From Paramecium octaurelia (taxonomy: Eukaryota > Ciliophora > Oligohymenophorea > Peniculida > Parameciidae): a DNA stretch of 64,000 nucleotides. Location of the stretch: the NCBI GenBank assembly GCA_905182995.1, contig CAJJDP010000053.1, positions 186,001 through 250,000 on the forward strand. Reading direction: 5' to 3'. The notes beneath the pieces are model-generated. The model was not told where the DNA came from. It worked only from the letters and a program-made list of their open reading frames with translations, and did no database searches. The position numbers and the translations under genes were made by a program. Shown here in pieces: positions 1-12,900 of this stretch (positions are counted from its first letter, which is position 1; each line of letters begins with the position of its first letter).

Positions 1-1
1 A

Positions 2-1078
2 TTTGAAACAAATAAATATTACTATACAGTAATTGATGCCCCAGGACACAGAGACTTTATAAAGAATATGATAACTGGAACAACCTAAGCAGATATAGCT
101 ATGATAATGATTGCTGCAACTGCTGGTGAATTCGAAGTTGGTATTTCTCAAAATGGATAAACCAAAGAACACATTTTATTAGCCTATACACTTGGAGTTA
201 GATAATTGATCTGTGCTATAAATAAGATGGATGAGAAATCAGTACAATATTCTAAAGCAAGATATGATGAAATTGTTAAGGAGATGTCAATTTACTTAAA
301 GAAAGTAGGATACAATCCAGACAATGTTCCATTTATTCCTATTTCTGGATGGAATGGAGACAATATGTTAGAGAAGTCAATCAATTTACAATGGTATAAT
401 GGGCCAACTCTTCTGGAGGCCTTGGATGCAGTAACACCTCCAAAGAGACCCACAGAAAAGCCACTTAGACTTCCATTATAAGATGTTTACAAAATAGGTG
501 GTATTGGAACAGTTCCAGTGGGAAGAGTAGAAACTGGAGTGTTGACAAGAGGTATGGTAATCTAATTTGCTCCCTCTGGAATAGCATCAGAAGTGAAATC
601 AATAGAAATGCATCACTAAGATCACCCAGAAGCCATACCAGGAGACAATGTAGGTTTTAATGTCAAAGGTGTATCAGTTAAAGATTTATAAAGAGGGTAT
701 GTAGCTTCTGACTCTAAGAACGATCCAGCAAAAGAATGTACTTCATTTAATGCTCAAGTGATAATAATCAATCATCCTGGTTAAATTTAAAATGGATATT
801 GTCCAGTTTTAGATTGTCATACAGCTCATGTTGCATGTAAGTTCGATTAGATAATATCTAAAATTGATAAAAGATCAGCTAAAGTAATTGAAGAAAATCC
901 TAAATTTATTAAATCAGGAGATTCTGCAATTGTTAAGTTAATACCAACTAAACCAATTTGTGTTGAAGCCTTTTCTGAATATCCACCTCTTGGTAGATTT
1001 GCAGTAAGAGACATGAAACAAACTGTTGCAGTTGGAGTAATTAAATCTGTTGAAAAAAAAGAAAATAAGAAAAAATGA
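2..1078 (+). CDS. eEF1A: Elongation factor 1-alpha (eEF1A), 5' end outside window
   Basis: eEF1A delivers aminoacyl-tRNA to the ribosome in a GTP-dependent way. The frame opens inside the G domain: [12 protein letters not shown] (switch II, G3) is followed by TGTTQADIAM and the G4 motif NKMD, then by domains 2 and 3 ([49 protein letters not shown]). About 358 residues remain, so roughly 80 N-terminal residues with the P-loop are missing to the left. It ends at TGA 1076-1078 after a Lys-rich tail. Many in-frame TAA/TAG codons sit where Gln is conserved, which fixes the genetic code used here. No intron is needed. Recognition is secure. Confidence 0.97.
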
Positions 1079-1135
1079 TATTATATATATATATATTTTA
1101 ATTATAAATTTAATTTATTTTATCCATTAATATTC

Positions 1136-1936
1136 TCAATTACTAAGAACAACAAATAATCTTAATTGAACATTCTTTTATATTTATTTTAGTTGATTAA
1201 TCCTCCTTTCTTATTTATTCCATTTCAATAATGTAACTGATATCTTGAACATCTTTATTTTTTATATTAATTCATTTCCTTTATACAAAATTATCCTTTA
1301 TTAAACTTAAAAAATCTAATTCACACTAAAAATCCATCGAATCATCTCTAAACTACCCTTTATGATCTATCCTTTTTGAAACAGTAACAAAAATATTTTA
1401 TGTAAATTATTTTCAGAAGCATTGGCTAATGAACATTTTTCAAATATAATTATCGATTAGTGCAAATTATTATCTTAAAAATATTTATTATATTTATTTT
1501 TCTAGATATTCTGATAATTTAGGTTTGAATTATCTCTCAATAATTTTGATAGATAATCTCCCATTCGATTATTGATCAGTTTTGGTATGTTCTCAGATTA
1601 ATATATATAGAATCCAAAAAAGTAGACACATATTTGACAAAAAACAAAGACTTTTTAATTTTTGTAAGATGGTTTAGTATATTACTTTGATCTGATTAAG
1701 AATGAACCTGAGTTTTAACTAAAAATAAGTGAATTAATTAGTCCAAAACTCGGAGATTGAATCCTTATTCTCCAATCCCATATCTGCTCAGGATACTCTT
1801 TATAAGGCCTCTCTAAGTATATTGGACACTCTAATAAGTTTTGCTTTATAGAATTATGTCTCCTATAGTTTTCCCAAATATTACAATATAAATATTGGAT
1901 ATGAGGATAATTAATTAAGAACAAAGTAATTAGCAT
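1136..1936 (-). CDS. Hypothetical protein, 266 aa
   Basis: This open frame of 266 codons (stop complement of 1136-1138) lies convergent to eEF1A. It is rich in Ile, Asn, Gln and Leu, begins with a hydrophobic MLITLFLIN stretch, and matches no family I recognise. The frame is also open upstream of the ATG. A 28-nt segment there starts GTAAGT and ends CAG, so a short 5' exon is possible. The opposite strand has many TGAs in all frames. The length is somewhat longer than chance predicts at this base composition, but the codon content is not strongly coding. It lies inside the duplicated block, so a second, truncated copy appears further right. Moderate to low confidence. Confidence 0.35.
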
Positions 1937-2553
1937 CAAAACCTCTGAATTTTCAATCTAAACGAAACTTACGATATTCTTATATTTAATCAGTAGTGAT
2001 GGACTTATGATCTTCAACTATGATAGGAAAATAAATAATCTGACTTGAATAAGAAGTTGAATTAAATTGAATTAAATTTAAAAAGCTCCTTAATAATTTA
2101 GTAATAATAAATAAATTTAATCTATAGAAAAAAAGTTAAAACTAGGAATTTAATGGGTGCTTGTCATACTTCTAGACAAAGAAGATAAAGCGATGTAATG
2201 AGGATAAGTGAAAGAATTTCACCTCAGAAATTGGATTTCACCTGCTAACGGTTGTCTCTATATTTAGAATTGGTTGGAGATACTCACACTTTAGGTGGAT
2301 ACTTACAAGAACGAATTCAAACTTTGCTTGAAATTAAATAAAAACTAATTATTGTTAGATGTTAATAATCTAAGATGAAATTGCTGCATGAAGCATCTGA
2401 AATTATTGAATACTTATACAATGATAAACACTTTAGTTAAGCATTTCCTATTTTAAGGGAGAGTCTCTTTGAAATCACATAAGTGACATTTGTTACGGAG
2501 TGATTCAAATAATTGTTTCAAATGAATATTTTTTTGTCATTCAATAATATTTA
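1148..2553. repeat. First copy of exact 1,406-bp direct duplication
   Basis: Positions 1148-2553 recur without visible difference at 2555-3960, offset by 1,407 bases. The copies are separated only by the N at 2554. This is the pattern left when two contigs that overlap by 1.4 kb are placed end to end. The true locus probably has one copy. Confidence 0.97.
2153..2503 (+). CDS. Small MGAC-starting protein, possible lipid anchor (116 aa)
   Basis: This compact 116-codon frame starts MGACHTSRQRR and stops at TGA 2501-2503. Gly2 followed by Cys4 is the arrangement seen in N-myristoylated and palmitoylated proteins, so membrane attachment is a reasonable inference. The rest is helical and charged (LGGYLQERIQTLLEIKQKLI, KLLHEASEIIEYLYND). 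No family is recognised. Its stop lies about 14 nt before the end of the convergent giant gene (in the second copy), which is typical of the tight packing in Paramecium. It lies in the duplicated block, so the identical frame at 3560-3910 is probably the same gene counted twice. Confidence 0.6.
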
Positions 2554-2554
2554 N
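2554..2554. other. Single N: assembly gap marker
   Basis: This is the only ambiguous base I saw in the window. It sits exactly between the two identical 1,406-bp copies, which marks a scaffold join rather than a low-quality base. Confidence 0.9.
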
Positions 2555-3343
2555 AACAACAAATAATCTTAATTGAACATTCTTTTATATTTATTTTAGT
2601 TGATTAATCCTCCTTTCTTATTTATTCCATTTCAATAATGTAACTGATATCTTGAACATCTTTATTTTTTATATTAATTCATTTCCTTTATACAAAATTA
2701 TCCTTTATTAAACTTAAAAAATCTAATTCACACTAAAAATCCATCGAATCATCTCTAAACTACCCTTTATGATCTATCCTTTTTGAAACAGTAACAAAAA
2801 TATTTTATGTAAATTATTTTCAGAAGCATTGGCTAATGAACATTTTTCAAATATAATTATCGATTAGTGCAAATTATTATCTTAAAAATATTTATTATAT
2901 TTATTTTTCTAGATATTCTGATAATTTAGGTTTGAATTATCTCTCAATAATTTTGATAGATAATCTCCCATTCGATTATTGATCAGTTTTGGTATGTTCT
3001 CAGATTAATATATATAGAATCCAAAAAAGTAGACACATATTTGACAAAAAACAAAGACTTTTTAATTTTTGTAAGATGGTTTAGTATATTACTTTGATCT
3101 GATTAAGAATGAACCTGAGTTTTAACTAAAAATAAGTGAATTAATTAGTCCAAAACTCGGAGATTGAATCCTTATTCTCCAATCCCATATCTGCTCAGGA
3201 TACTCTTTATAAGGCCTCTCTAAGTATATTGGACACTCTAATAAGTTTTGCTTTATAGAATTATGTCTCCTATAGTTTTCCCAAATATTACAATATAAAT
3301 ATTGGATATGAGGATAATTAATTAAGAACAAAGTAATTAGCAT
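2555..3343 (-). pseudogene. Truncated duplicate of the 266-aa frame
   Basis: This is the second copy of the 1136-1936 frame, starting at 3343. Its last codons are cut off by the N at 2554, after which the frame would run into the first copy. It is probably not a real second gene but a product of the unmerged overlap. Confidence 0.6.
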
Positions 3344-3559
3344 CAAAACCTCTGAATTTTCAATCTAAACGAAACTTACGATATTCTTATATTTAATCAG
3401 TAGTGATGGACTTATGATCTTCAACTATGATAGGAAAATAAATAATCTGACTTGAATAAGAAGTTGAATTAAATTGAATTAAATTTAAAAAGCTCCTTAA
3501 TAATTTAGTAATAATAAATAAATTTAATCTATAGAAAAAAAGTTAAAACTAGGAATTTA

Positions 3560-3910
3560 ATGGGTGCTTGTCATACTTCTAGACAAAGAAGATAAAGCGA
3601 TGTAATGAGGATAAGTGAAAGAATTTCACCTCAGAAATTGGATTTCACCTGCTAACGGTTGTCTCTATATTTAGAATTGGTTGGAGATACTCACACTTTA
3701 GGTGGATACTTACAAGAACGAATTCAAACTTTGCTTGAAATTAAATAAAAACTAATTATTGTTAGATGTTAATAATCTAAGATGAAATTGCTGCATGAAG
3801 CATCTGAAATTATTGAATACTTATACAATGATAAACACTTTAGTTAAGCATTTCCTATTTTAAGGGAGAGTCTCTTTGAAATCACATAAGTGACATTTGT
3901 TACGGAGTGA
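3560..3910 (+). CDS. Duplicate of the MGAC-starting protein
   Basis: Same 116-codon frame as 2153-2503, in the second copy of the duplicated block, with stop TGA at 3908-3910. It ends 14 nt before the terminus of the convergent giant gene. If the duplication is an assembly artefact, this entry and 2153-2503 are one gene. Confidence 0.55.
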
Positions 3911-3924
3911 TTCAAATAATTGTT

Positions 3925-6900
3925 TCAAATGAATATTTTTTTGTCATTCAATAATATTTATTCATAAAAAAATACTTCAAAGCTCCAACTCTTCAGAGAC
4001 TAGATACTAATATATTCCCTAAAATAATTGCCTAAAGTCCTCATTCGTTTGGAACAATTATAATAGCTTTTAACTTATTTTAAGTTATTTCTAAGATATT
4101 ATTAATAAATTACCATCAAGAATAAAAGTCCACTATCATTGGCTGATATCAAGATGCAAAGCATATAGACCCTAGTGAACATGATTGTGCTATTAGCTTC
4201 CTTACTTTTATTGTCAACCTTAGTAGTGAGATGATTGCTTTCCTCTTGGAGTGTGTTACGTGCATGTACTTCAATCATCATTTCATTGTAAAAGTTGACA
4301 CAGTTCTTACGTTCCCAAATGATTGCTGTAAAATAAATTAATGCTTCATGTCGATAAGGCATCCAATGTATAAATGGAACATAGGAATGCGTTTTGACTA
4401 TTTTTTAAACTTCAAAAGATTTTGTATTATTTAGAAGATAACTGAAAATTCCTTTAATAAATCCTGCATTTATTAATTGCTCTTATAACCCATGATTCTA
4501 GCATTTACCAATAGCCTCAAATAAGGAAGTCCTGACCATAGATTCATCTACTTAATTTTTTATAATAAGAGTTTCTTCTAAAGATGGGCCTACAACTCTC
4601 TCGAAAATTATCCATTATTTAAAAGTCAGGTTTGTGTACCAGGTTCCGATATTCAAGAAAGTTAATAGTTACAAATATTAATTGATATTTGAATCGATAA
4701 TAGCTGTTAAACATTTCAGTAAATTAAGTGCACACTATATCAATTTATTTGAAGAGTATGGTCTTAATTCCAATTTGACTGCATATTCTAATTGAAGTTA
4801 AGATTATGAATTGGGAGGTTCTTGCAATCTTTTACTAACATTTTTTATCTATGATTAATTGGTTTGTGACTTTACTATTTGAGTTTGTGACAATTGAGCT
4901 TGTGACAATTGATTATTGACAGTAATTTGCGACTATTGCAATGATTAATTTTACATGGCAATACTCACTTACTAAGAATGTTTGATAGATTATAATTGCG
5001 ATTAGAATTATGATTAAGATTAACTTTATTACTATTATTAAGTTAAGATCACAGATTTATCAGTTGGTAATTTAAAAGTGACATTTTTATTTATTTTAGA
5101 TTCTTATATGTTTTATTTTTGTTATAAGGATTCAACAAACTTTTAGTTTTTTTCTTATTCTTCTTACTTCAATCTATTAATTTCTTCTATTCTCATTCGT
5201 CTTTCTTCATTAACTCTGTCCCATTCAATATGGAATTCATATATAAAATCAACAGTGTCTCTGAGCCATATGATAGAATTCTTAGTGCTTTGCATGTCTT
5301 CAATATCAAAAATTAACAGCGGTGAAATTAGAGTAATGTACATGATAAAATCTGCAAGAGATTGTAATAAATCGCAGCATTCTTGATGTAATTACCCAAA
5401 AGTTAATAGATCATTGAATATGCTCATGATCATTTAAAAGGCATTGCTAATGAACCTTCTCTCTTCTGGATTACTTAATAATTTATCTTTGCTTGTGTAT
5501 ACAACATATGCTTGAATTTATTTAAGTGCCTACTTGATCTATGCAAATATAGGTGGTATTTATTTTTTCGTTAAGCTTCTTCCATTCATTAGTATTGATA
5601 CTTAATCCCTTATCTCTTGAGTGATAGTTGACTTTTACTCCTTCCATTGGTTGCTAAGGGATTTCGACATTTTAACAAACTTCTCCGAGGATGATTTTTC
5701 AGGAACCAACAAATTATGAGTTTGTAACATGATTCTGACTTTACTGGAATGTATTAAATCAATAGTATTAGGTAATGCCATGGTGATAATTTCATCATAG
5801 AGTTTTAAGCTCAATTAGAGATTATTTGACTTTTTGTGTTCGGCTTACAATGCCATAGGTCTAAACATCTCAACGAGCAATTGTTAAGTAGATCCACCGA
5901 GGGCATATTTGCCAACTTTAGGCCATTATAATAAATTGCCTATAATTTTATACACCAAATCAGGATCTGTCTTAATGTCAACAAAGAGGCCTTGGTAAAT
6001 TGTGGGCAACGCAAAGATCTATTCAGCAACATATAAATTTAATTATTGAATTTTATTTGATTCTGATTAATTTTATTCTGTTGGTTGGAATGACAAAAAT
6101 CGCTCATTTGATAATTTGTTCTTATTGGTCAAAATGTGACTAATAATAGAAAGATTTCGAAGTAAATGGACAGCATTATTTTATTAATATTATTGGACTA
6201 ATCCTTAATTGGAATGCTCAATTCTCAAACTTGTAGGAACCTCATTACGGAATGCAATAGTAATATGAGCAAACATTTATAGAACACTAGTTCTGAATTC
6301 TTGATCAGTTACTAGTTAGATCAAGAGATTGGTAATTCTACTATCGACTAAAACTTATAATTTGCTAATCTTGTTAGATTTGATCAAAGAGGATACATAG
6401 TTGAGAGCAATCTTAACAGAAGATTTACTAAACGATCCATTCAGATAATTGGCAATTTAAAGATGTGAATCTGACACTGACATTACTTCACTATAGTATT
6501 CTGATGAGCGTGCAATAGTATTATACTTAACAGGAGCCACATTGACAGCAAATTTATTCATATCGAATGGAGACACCTGCTTTTCAGTGCATAATTGAAT
6601 ATAATTTCTAATAGCAACCATATTACCACTACCAACACCACTCTCACTTATCATATCTTTATAAATTGGAGCTACTATTTTATAAATGCTTGGAGTCCAA
6701 TAAGAGTAAAATTGATTCTTATCCTTAAATTCATGATCCAATTCATCATCTCTAATAGAAAAGAATCCTGACTCTGGAGCCATAAACATCTTATCACTTA
6801 TCAATCTATATGGTTCTCCAAGAGTAAATTTGACTAAAGTAGTTATGATGGCTTCAACGTGTTGACTAGCTGGTGACTCCTACTATTGCAAATGTTATTA

Positions 6901-9900
6901 AAGTTCAATAAATATTTATGAGAATTATTGAACTAATTGTGGTAAATCATATTTATAATTTAGGTGTAAAACTATGAAATTTAAGATGTCTAACACTCTG
7001 CTATGGAATAGATAGCTTATTAAATCTAGTTTCTATTCGTCCATGATGCTGAATAAGATGGTTTGATTGAACAATTTAATTATTTACACAATGGATTCAA
7101 TTTCAACAGGTTTATTCTTGACTATCGCCAATGCGATTTATCTAGAAGGTTGGTAAATTTGACTTTCAAAAATAATCCTAGGGTTTTTATAGTTAATAAT
7201 TGGCCTTGCGATCTGCCTTGCATTTTGTAAATCAACATTCAAGATGTTACTCTTTTAGATTGACTATAATTGTGGTCTATTATGGGGTTCATATTATAAG
7301 CAAGAACACATCAAATCAATCAACTCTGAAATTTGATTAAGCATAGATTCATCAGTATTGACATTCTTAAACAAATGTTTTATATATGCGCCTAATGATT
7401 TGTGATCCAATTGTAATAGTATTTATTAGGTAATTGACTAACTTTTCATATCTATTATATCAGCTAACTCCTTTCTCAAGTTCTAAAATACTTCTTTCTA
7501 CAGTAAATCCCCTTATTCGTAATCAGAAGGTTCTGTTAATGAGAGATATTTCTCTCCTTAATAGCAACCAGAATTGCTAATAATGGAGGGTTTGTGTCCA
7601 AATAACAATTCAAATATAATGACACCAAAAGACCATGTATCAGCCATGTTGGTGATTTCTTAAATTGATTTACTATAGAATTCAGGAGCCAATGAAAGAT
7701 CCTTGTATTCTTATTGTAGAACACTTTCAACCAAGAGTTTGATGTCAACTCCAGATTAGAATTTGTTGATATTGACTGATTAAATGCCAGTCAATTCGCT
7801 TAAATGTACTTCATCATTAAAAATGTATAAGATTTCAGTCCTCATCATTGGAAATGCATAACCATAATTTTGAATATCACACATAATAGATAGGATCTAT
7901 CCTAACCACAATTTAGCCACGTAGATCATTTGCCCACTTAAAACTAATTGAGGAATCTTAAGTAATCCTCCTGTTTATTAGCATATAGTGTTAAGGTTGG
8001 TGCCTTCAAATTGAACAAATGCATGCACTTCAGTTCCCATATTATTTTTTTTTTCACACACTCCGTAGAGTTTGCATGTCTAATTCAAAATAGATTAAAA
8101 TCTTAACACTTCCATTATATGTTATCTCAACATTACTCCATCATAACACACTGTTTATAAAATAGGAACTGTCCACACACTTACTATAACTGGGGCATTG
8201 TTTGCAGCTATTCTACCTAGCATGTAATACATCTGTTTTCCCTCGATCTATGGTATATGTACAGGTATAAATTGGGTTTCAGGAATGGGTGTTAAGAATA
8301 CACTAGTCAATGATAATTGCATCTGAGACATTTTTGTTCTCTCAGATCGAATAGTTAGATGTGGTTGGATATATTAAGCTTAAAATTATTGATTCAGCAG
8401 GTTGAACACCCCTGCTTAAATTAATTGGATGTCATTTAAAATGTAATTCATGATTTATTTGATTTTTAAGTATATGTTATTTACATTAATTTGCAAGGAG
8501 ATCTACATCAATCCACTATCATCTTGTTATTTGATAGAATCAATATTTTAATTAAATAGTTCCCTTATTTTCTTAACGCAATTCAAGACCAATTCGAATC
8601 CATTGAATCTATAGAAGATATTTTTCAATAGTTATTTATCAATTAAGTCATGATCGACGAAATTCTACTTTTATGTTCCCAGAATTCTTAGAATCAAATT
8701 TTTTTGTATCATCCCTTGTTATGTAAATAAATTCGCCAATCTCTAAAATTCATTATCATCAAATGGATGTCTTTCTCCTTCTAAAGATATCAATCTATAA
8801 AATTCGTTCACTGTCATTTAATCATTGTAATTGAGATCTCCAAATTCAAGAGCAAAGAACTTTTACAATAATTTATTATAAACATTGACCTATTGTGCTT
8901 CATCCTTTATTATCTAATAACCTTATTGTTCGATCACAGATAACAACTCAGTATAGTGTAAGATATTGCCATCAGATTTGAAATCAAATAGTTTTATTAA
9001 TGCTCTCACTTAGTCAATACTCAAACAAACACCGATGTTATTCAGTAATAGTTGGAACTCTTGGACACTCAAATACCCTTTCTCTTAGAACACTGATTTC
9101 ATAAGTGACATTTAATTTTAATTCAAAATGGCACAAATATGCTCAATGATTTCCATTTCATATTACCCCTTCAATGTATGTTATTGCACTCTCTAATCCT
9201 AAAACTTTAATACGACACTCTACTCAAGAGGCATCTCCTCAATGATTTGCTCTTACTTCCCTTCCTTGCATTGCAATTTAGATCCCACTTGTAAATCTTC
9301 ATTGATATTGATTAGACATTCATATATTTTCTCTAAATCTAATTAGTCTTATTTCAATCCAAAGGATTTAATCATTAGAGCAATATCTTGCTCTTTATGT
9401 TTGGGAACCAAATGCAGGAAATCCTACAAAGATATTGTTATCTGTGGCACTAGACCATCAAACCCTGTTCCTATTTATTCCAATTGCACAATATCATGTA
9501 ATAAAGAGGGCTCGAATACTCGGGTGAAGAAGGCATTGACTTCGATTGAATTGTCATTTAAAGACCCTCCTATATAGATCAACTTAATTAGACTTCCAAC
9601 CTTTATCAACTAATCCTCTTGGGTTAGATAAGAACTCAAAGCTCTGATCTGCGTAAGCTAAATCTATGGATCAATCATATGGATTGCCTATTCCAATTCT
9701 TCACTTTGTATCCATCCCGATTTATTGAGGTTCATTAGATTGTACAATTATTATTTAGATAATTAATTCTTGATGGCAAATCGATACAAATTCATTAAGA
9801 CTTCTAGTACAGGTTGACTCAATTAGGTTCCTGGGCCCTCTTATTCGCTCATTAACATCAGGAATTCTAAATCACTCATCTCATCTCCCCCATGTTATTC

Positions 9901-12900
9901 GAATATTAGTTTAATCTTCTTATAATTAAGCTTAAGTTTCAATGGATTGAATCCAAGACTCAACATCATATGAATGAATTCTCGAATGAAAATCCGTTTT
10001 TGTCCAAAGTATTTCACTGCACAACTAACTCGAATGTTTAATCTACGAAGCATATCTTAAAACAATTCCAAGCATTCTTTAAAGAATACATTAGCTTTTT
10101 ATTGATTGTCTTCTAACATGTAACTTGCAAAGTCTCCCCATGTTGGTTTTTGGACTTGCGAGTTATCACTGATGGCTTCCATTAATAAATCTATTTGCTG
10201 CTCATTCAGAATACAATACTAATTAACAAATTCAGCCAATTCAATTTTATCTAATTACTTATCATATCTGATCTTCTTGCTTTAAATAGTAGCAACTATA
10301 TTCTTGATTCCTTTCCTTAGTAATTCATTGACTTCTGCCTTTTTAGTATGATCTAAAGTTTTGACTCTTGCTTGTGTTTGAGATCTTCTTAATAAGGATT
10401 CAATTTCAGTTGATTTAACAATATTTCTCTATTCAGTGTCGACAGTATTAAAGAATAGTTTGAGAATGTCGGAAGTCGTGTTTACATCTAAATAATTTAG
10501 AAAAGTGTATAAATTTTAATAAGTAATTTGATTTATCGAACCTAAACCGTGTTGTGTATAGATTTTGCTAAATTGATTTGGTTATCCCTTAAGTTGTTTA
10601 ATGATGGCATGACAGAATTACAATAACTTTTCACTTGTCAATTATTCTTTTAAATTGGATAAATTAGAGTAATCTAATTATTTTTGTTCTAATTCTTTGT
10701 TTGTAATAGTCTATTTCTCAAATGAGTTTACGATAACACTGATGTGCTAAGTGGGAATTTACTTCTTTGTTAAGAATTGTTTTAATTGATCCAAGGTCAT
10801 TGTTTCTGGGAACTCTCTAGTTTTCACATTTGCTAAACTGCTGAAGGCTTAATGAATGATTTCAATTTGTCTTTCTCCTTACATCGCTTGAGCGAACTCC
10901 TTGTATGTTAAAGTCTTATACTTCTACTTCAACTTACTATAATATAGCTATAGTTCTTCCAAGGAAATATCTAATTTGTGCTTTTGATGACAACGCTTTA
11001 AACTTTTATAGGTGATTTGATCTCCATCAGCTAATTTAATGAAGGATTCATTTAAATTTCCCAATTTCTTAATGGCAAGAATGAATGTGTCTTAGTGTTC
11101 CTATTCCTACCATTAGATGCATCCTGTTTATAAAAAGGCTTTCAAGAAATTTTAGAATGGAACTCTCATATCCACTTTCTCAAAGTCTAACCAAATATGA
11201 TCCATTCTCTATATTTGGAGTTGTGTGAACCCATATTTGAATTCATCCTCAGTTATGGCATAATCTTGATGAGAATCGCAAACTGCAAAGAATTCAAAGA
11301 TTTACAAATGTGACTCCTAAAGTTTCTCATAAAATTGTTTGACCTGAGATTTAGCAACTTTTTGTTGTGATAAGAATTACAGGAACTCTTTGATATTGTA
11401 CTTGATCATCTTTTGTTCATACATTGGATGCTTTTTAGTCTTATCCATTAAATAATTATTCAGAAGACAAAAGAGACATTGCAAGGAAATGTGAATACTC
11501 ATTCTATTGAATAACTGTTGGATTTATTAAATTGTCAATTCTTAATTACTTCCACTTTACTCTATCTCATACATCACATCAATAGTAGAATCATTCAACA
11601 CTTATAATCCTGATCTCAAAAGCAACTGCAAATCGTTAAATCCATAAAGTCGAAATGCTTCCAAGAATATTGAGATGGTTAATATCTATGTTTCATCCTA
11701 AAACAACTATTTTAATAGTGCTTTCGCTTCCCAACCAGACATGAATTGTTTTAAATGGTCTGACAACTCTGACTACTTCACTTCTACTCTGCCTATCTAA
11801 GTAAAGAAGGTGTATAGAGTCAACTATAATCCATACAATCCCATAAACAGTTTCTAGATGATGATATCAATATAAAATGATATATCATCACGAGCATCGA
11901 ACAAACATATAAAATCCAGTATATTTATTGGTTCTCTAAATTTTTGGTATAAATTGTGTTTCTCCTTCATTGTCCAAACATAAGGCAAGGAATCCAACAA
12001 CTTTTTAAATTCACTTCTGGTTATTTGACCGTTTGCACTGACTATAATATTTTGATTTAACAATATTTTAAGAACCGTAGTGTTCAAATTCTTCATTGCT
12101 TATTAAATCTTCTTTGTCAACACTGAAATCTAATCATCTAAAGGTTCTTAAGCCATCTTTCCTGCTCCATTAAATTTAGTTTTACTTACTTGTTCCTTAA
12201 CTTTCGACTTCACAATCTAAGGCAAGGATTCAGAAAATAGTAAAGGATTGACGAAGTACTAAGATAAGTCTGCCTAATTCAACCTAATCTCTTTGGTCAA
12301 TTGTTGTGCTTCCTCTAAGGTTGTACGACAACCTACACAAGCAAATCTAATGATTTATTATTATTCAGATGGTTCATATTAATTGAATAATCTCTTAAAA
12401 TCAATGGACTTCATCAAATCCTTAGATTATTACCATTTTCCTAATTTGTTTATTGTCGATATACTAATTTGGGTTCCTGCAGTCTCCCAAATGGCAGAAT
12501 CATAAACAATTGCTGTGTTCTTACTTGCTATTGTGTAATATTTGAGTAGGTTAGTATGTGTAATATCTTCACCTAGAAATTATGTGAGATCATTGATTTC
12601 ATTTTAAGTGAGTTGCAGTTGAACTTATTCCAACAATTAAAGAAATTGTGGTTGTGTCAAAAAGTCTTGATTGTCATAATTGTAGAATCTCTTTAATACA
12701 AATCCAAGATTGATCCCACTCTTATTCACCGCATAAGCGAATCTTATGAGTAATTGATTTAAATTATTTTGCTTATCTTAATTACTTGCAATCTGTTCGA
12801 ACTCAACATATTCCTTAAAGAACCTATTGTAATTCAGATTATCCTCCTGAGTCAAGGCTTTCCATTCTAATTAGAAATTGACCAATAGACTTTACTCAAC

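Larger units (their letters stand above)
2555..3960. repeat. Second copy of exact 1,406-bp direct duplication
   Basis: Identical to 1148-2553. From 3961 the sequence continues into unique DNA within the giant minus-strand gene, so this copy appears to be the one joined to the right-hand contig. Confidence 0.97.

Noticed and set aside
7536-7748. 70-codon minus frame overlapping the pseudokinase
   Set aside because: Out of phase with the 14.6-kb open frame that carries the kinase motifs.
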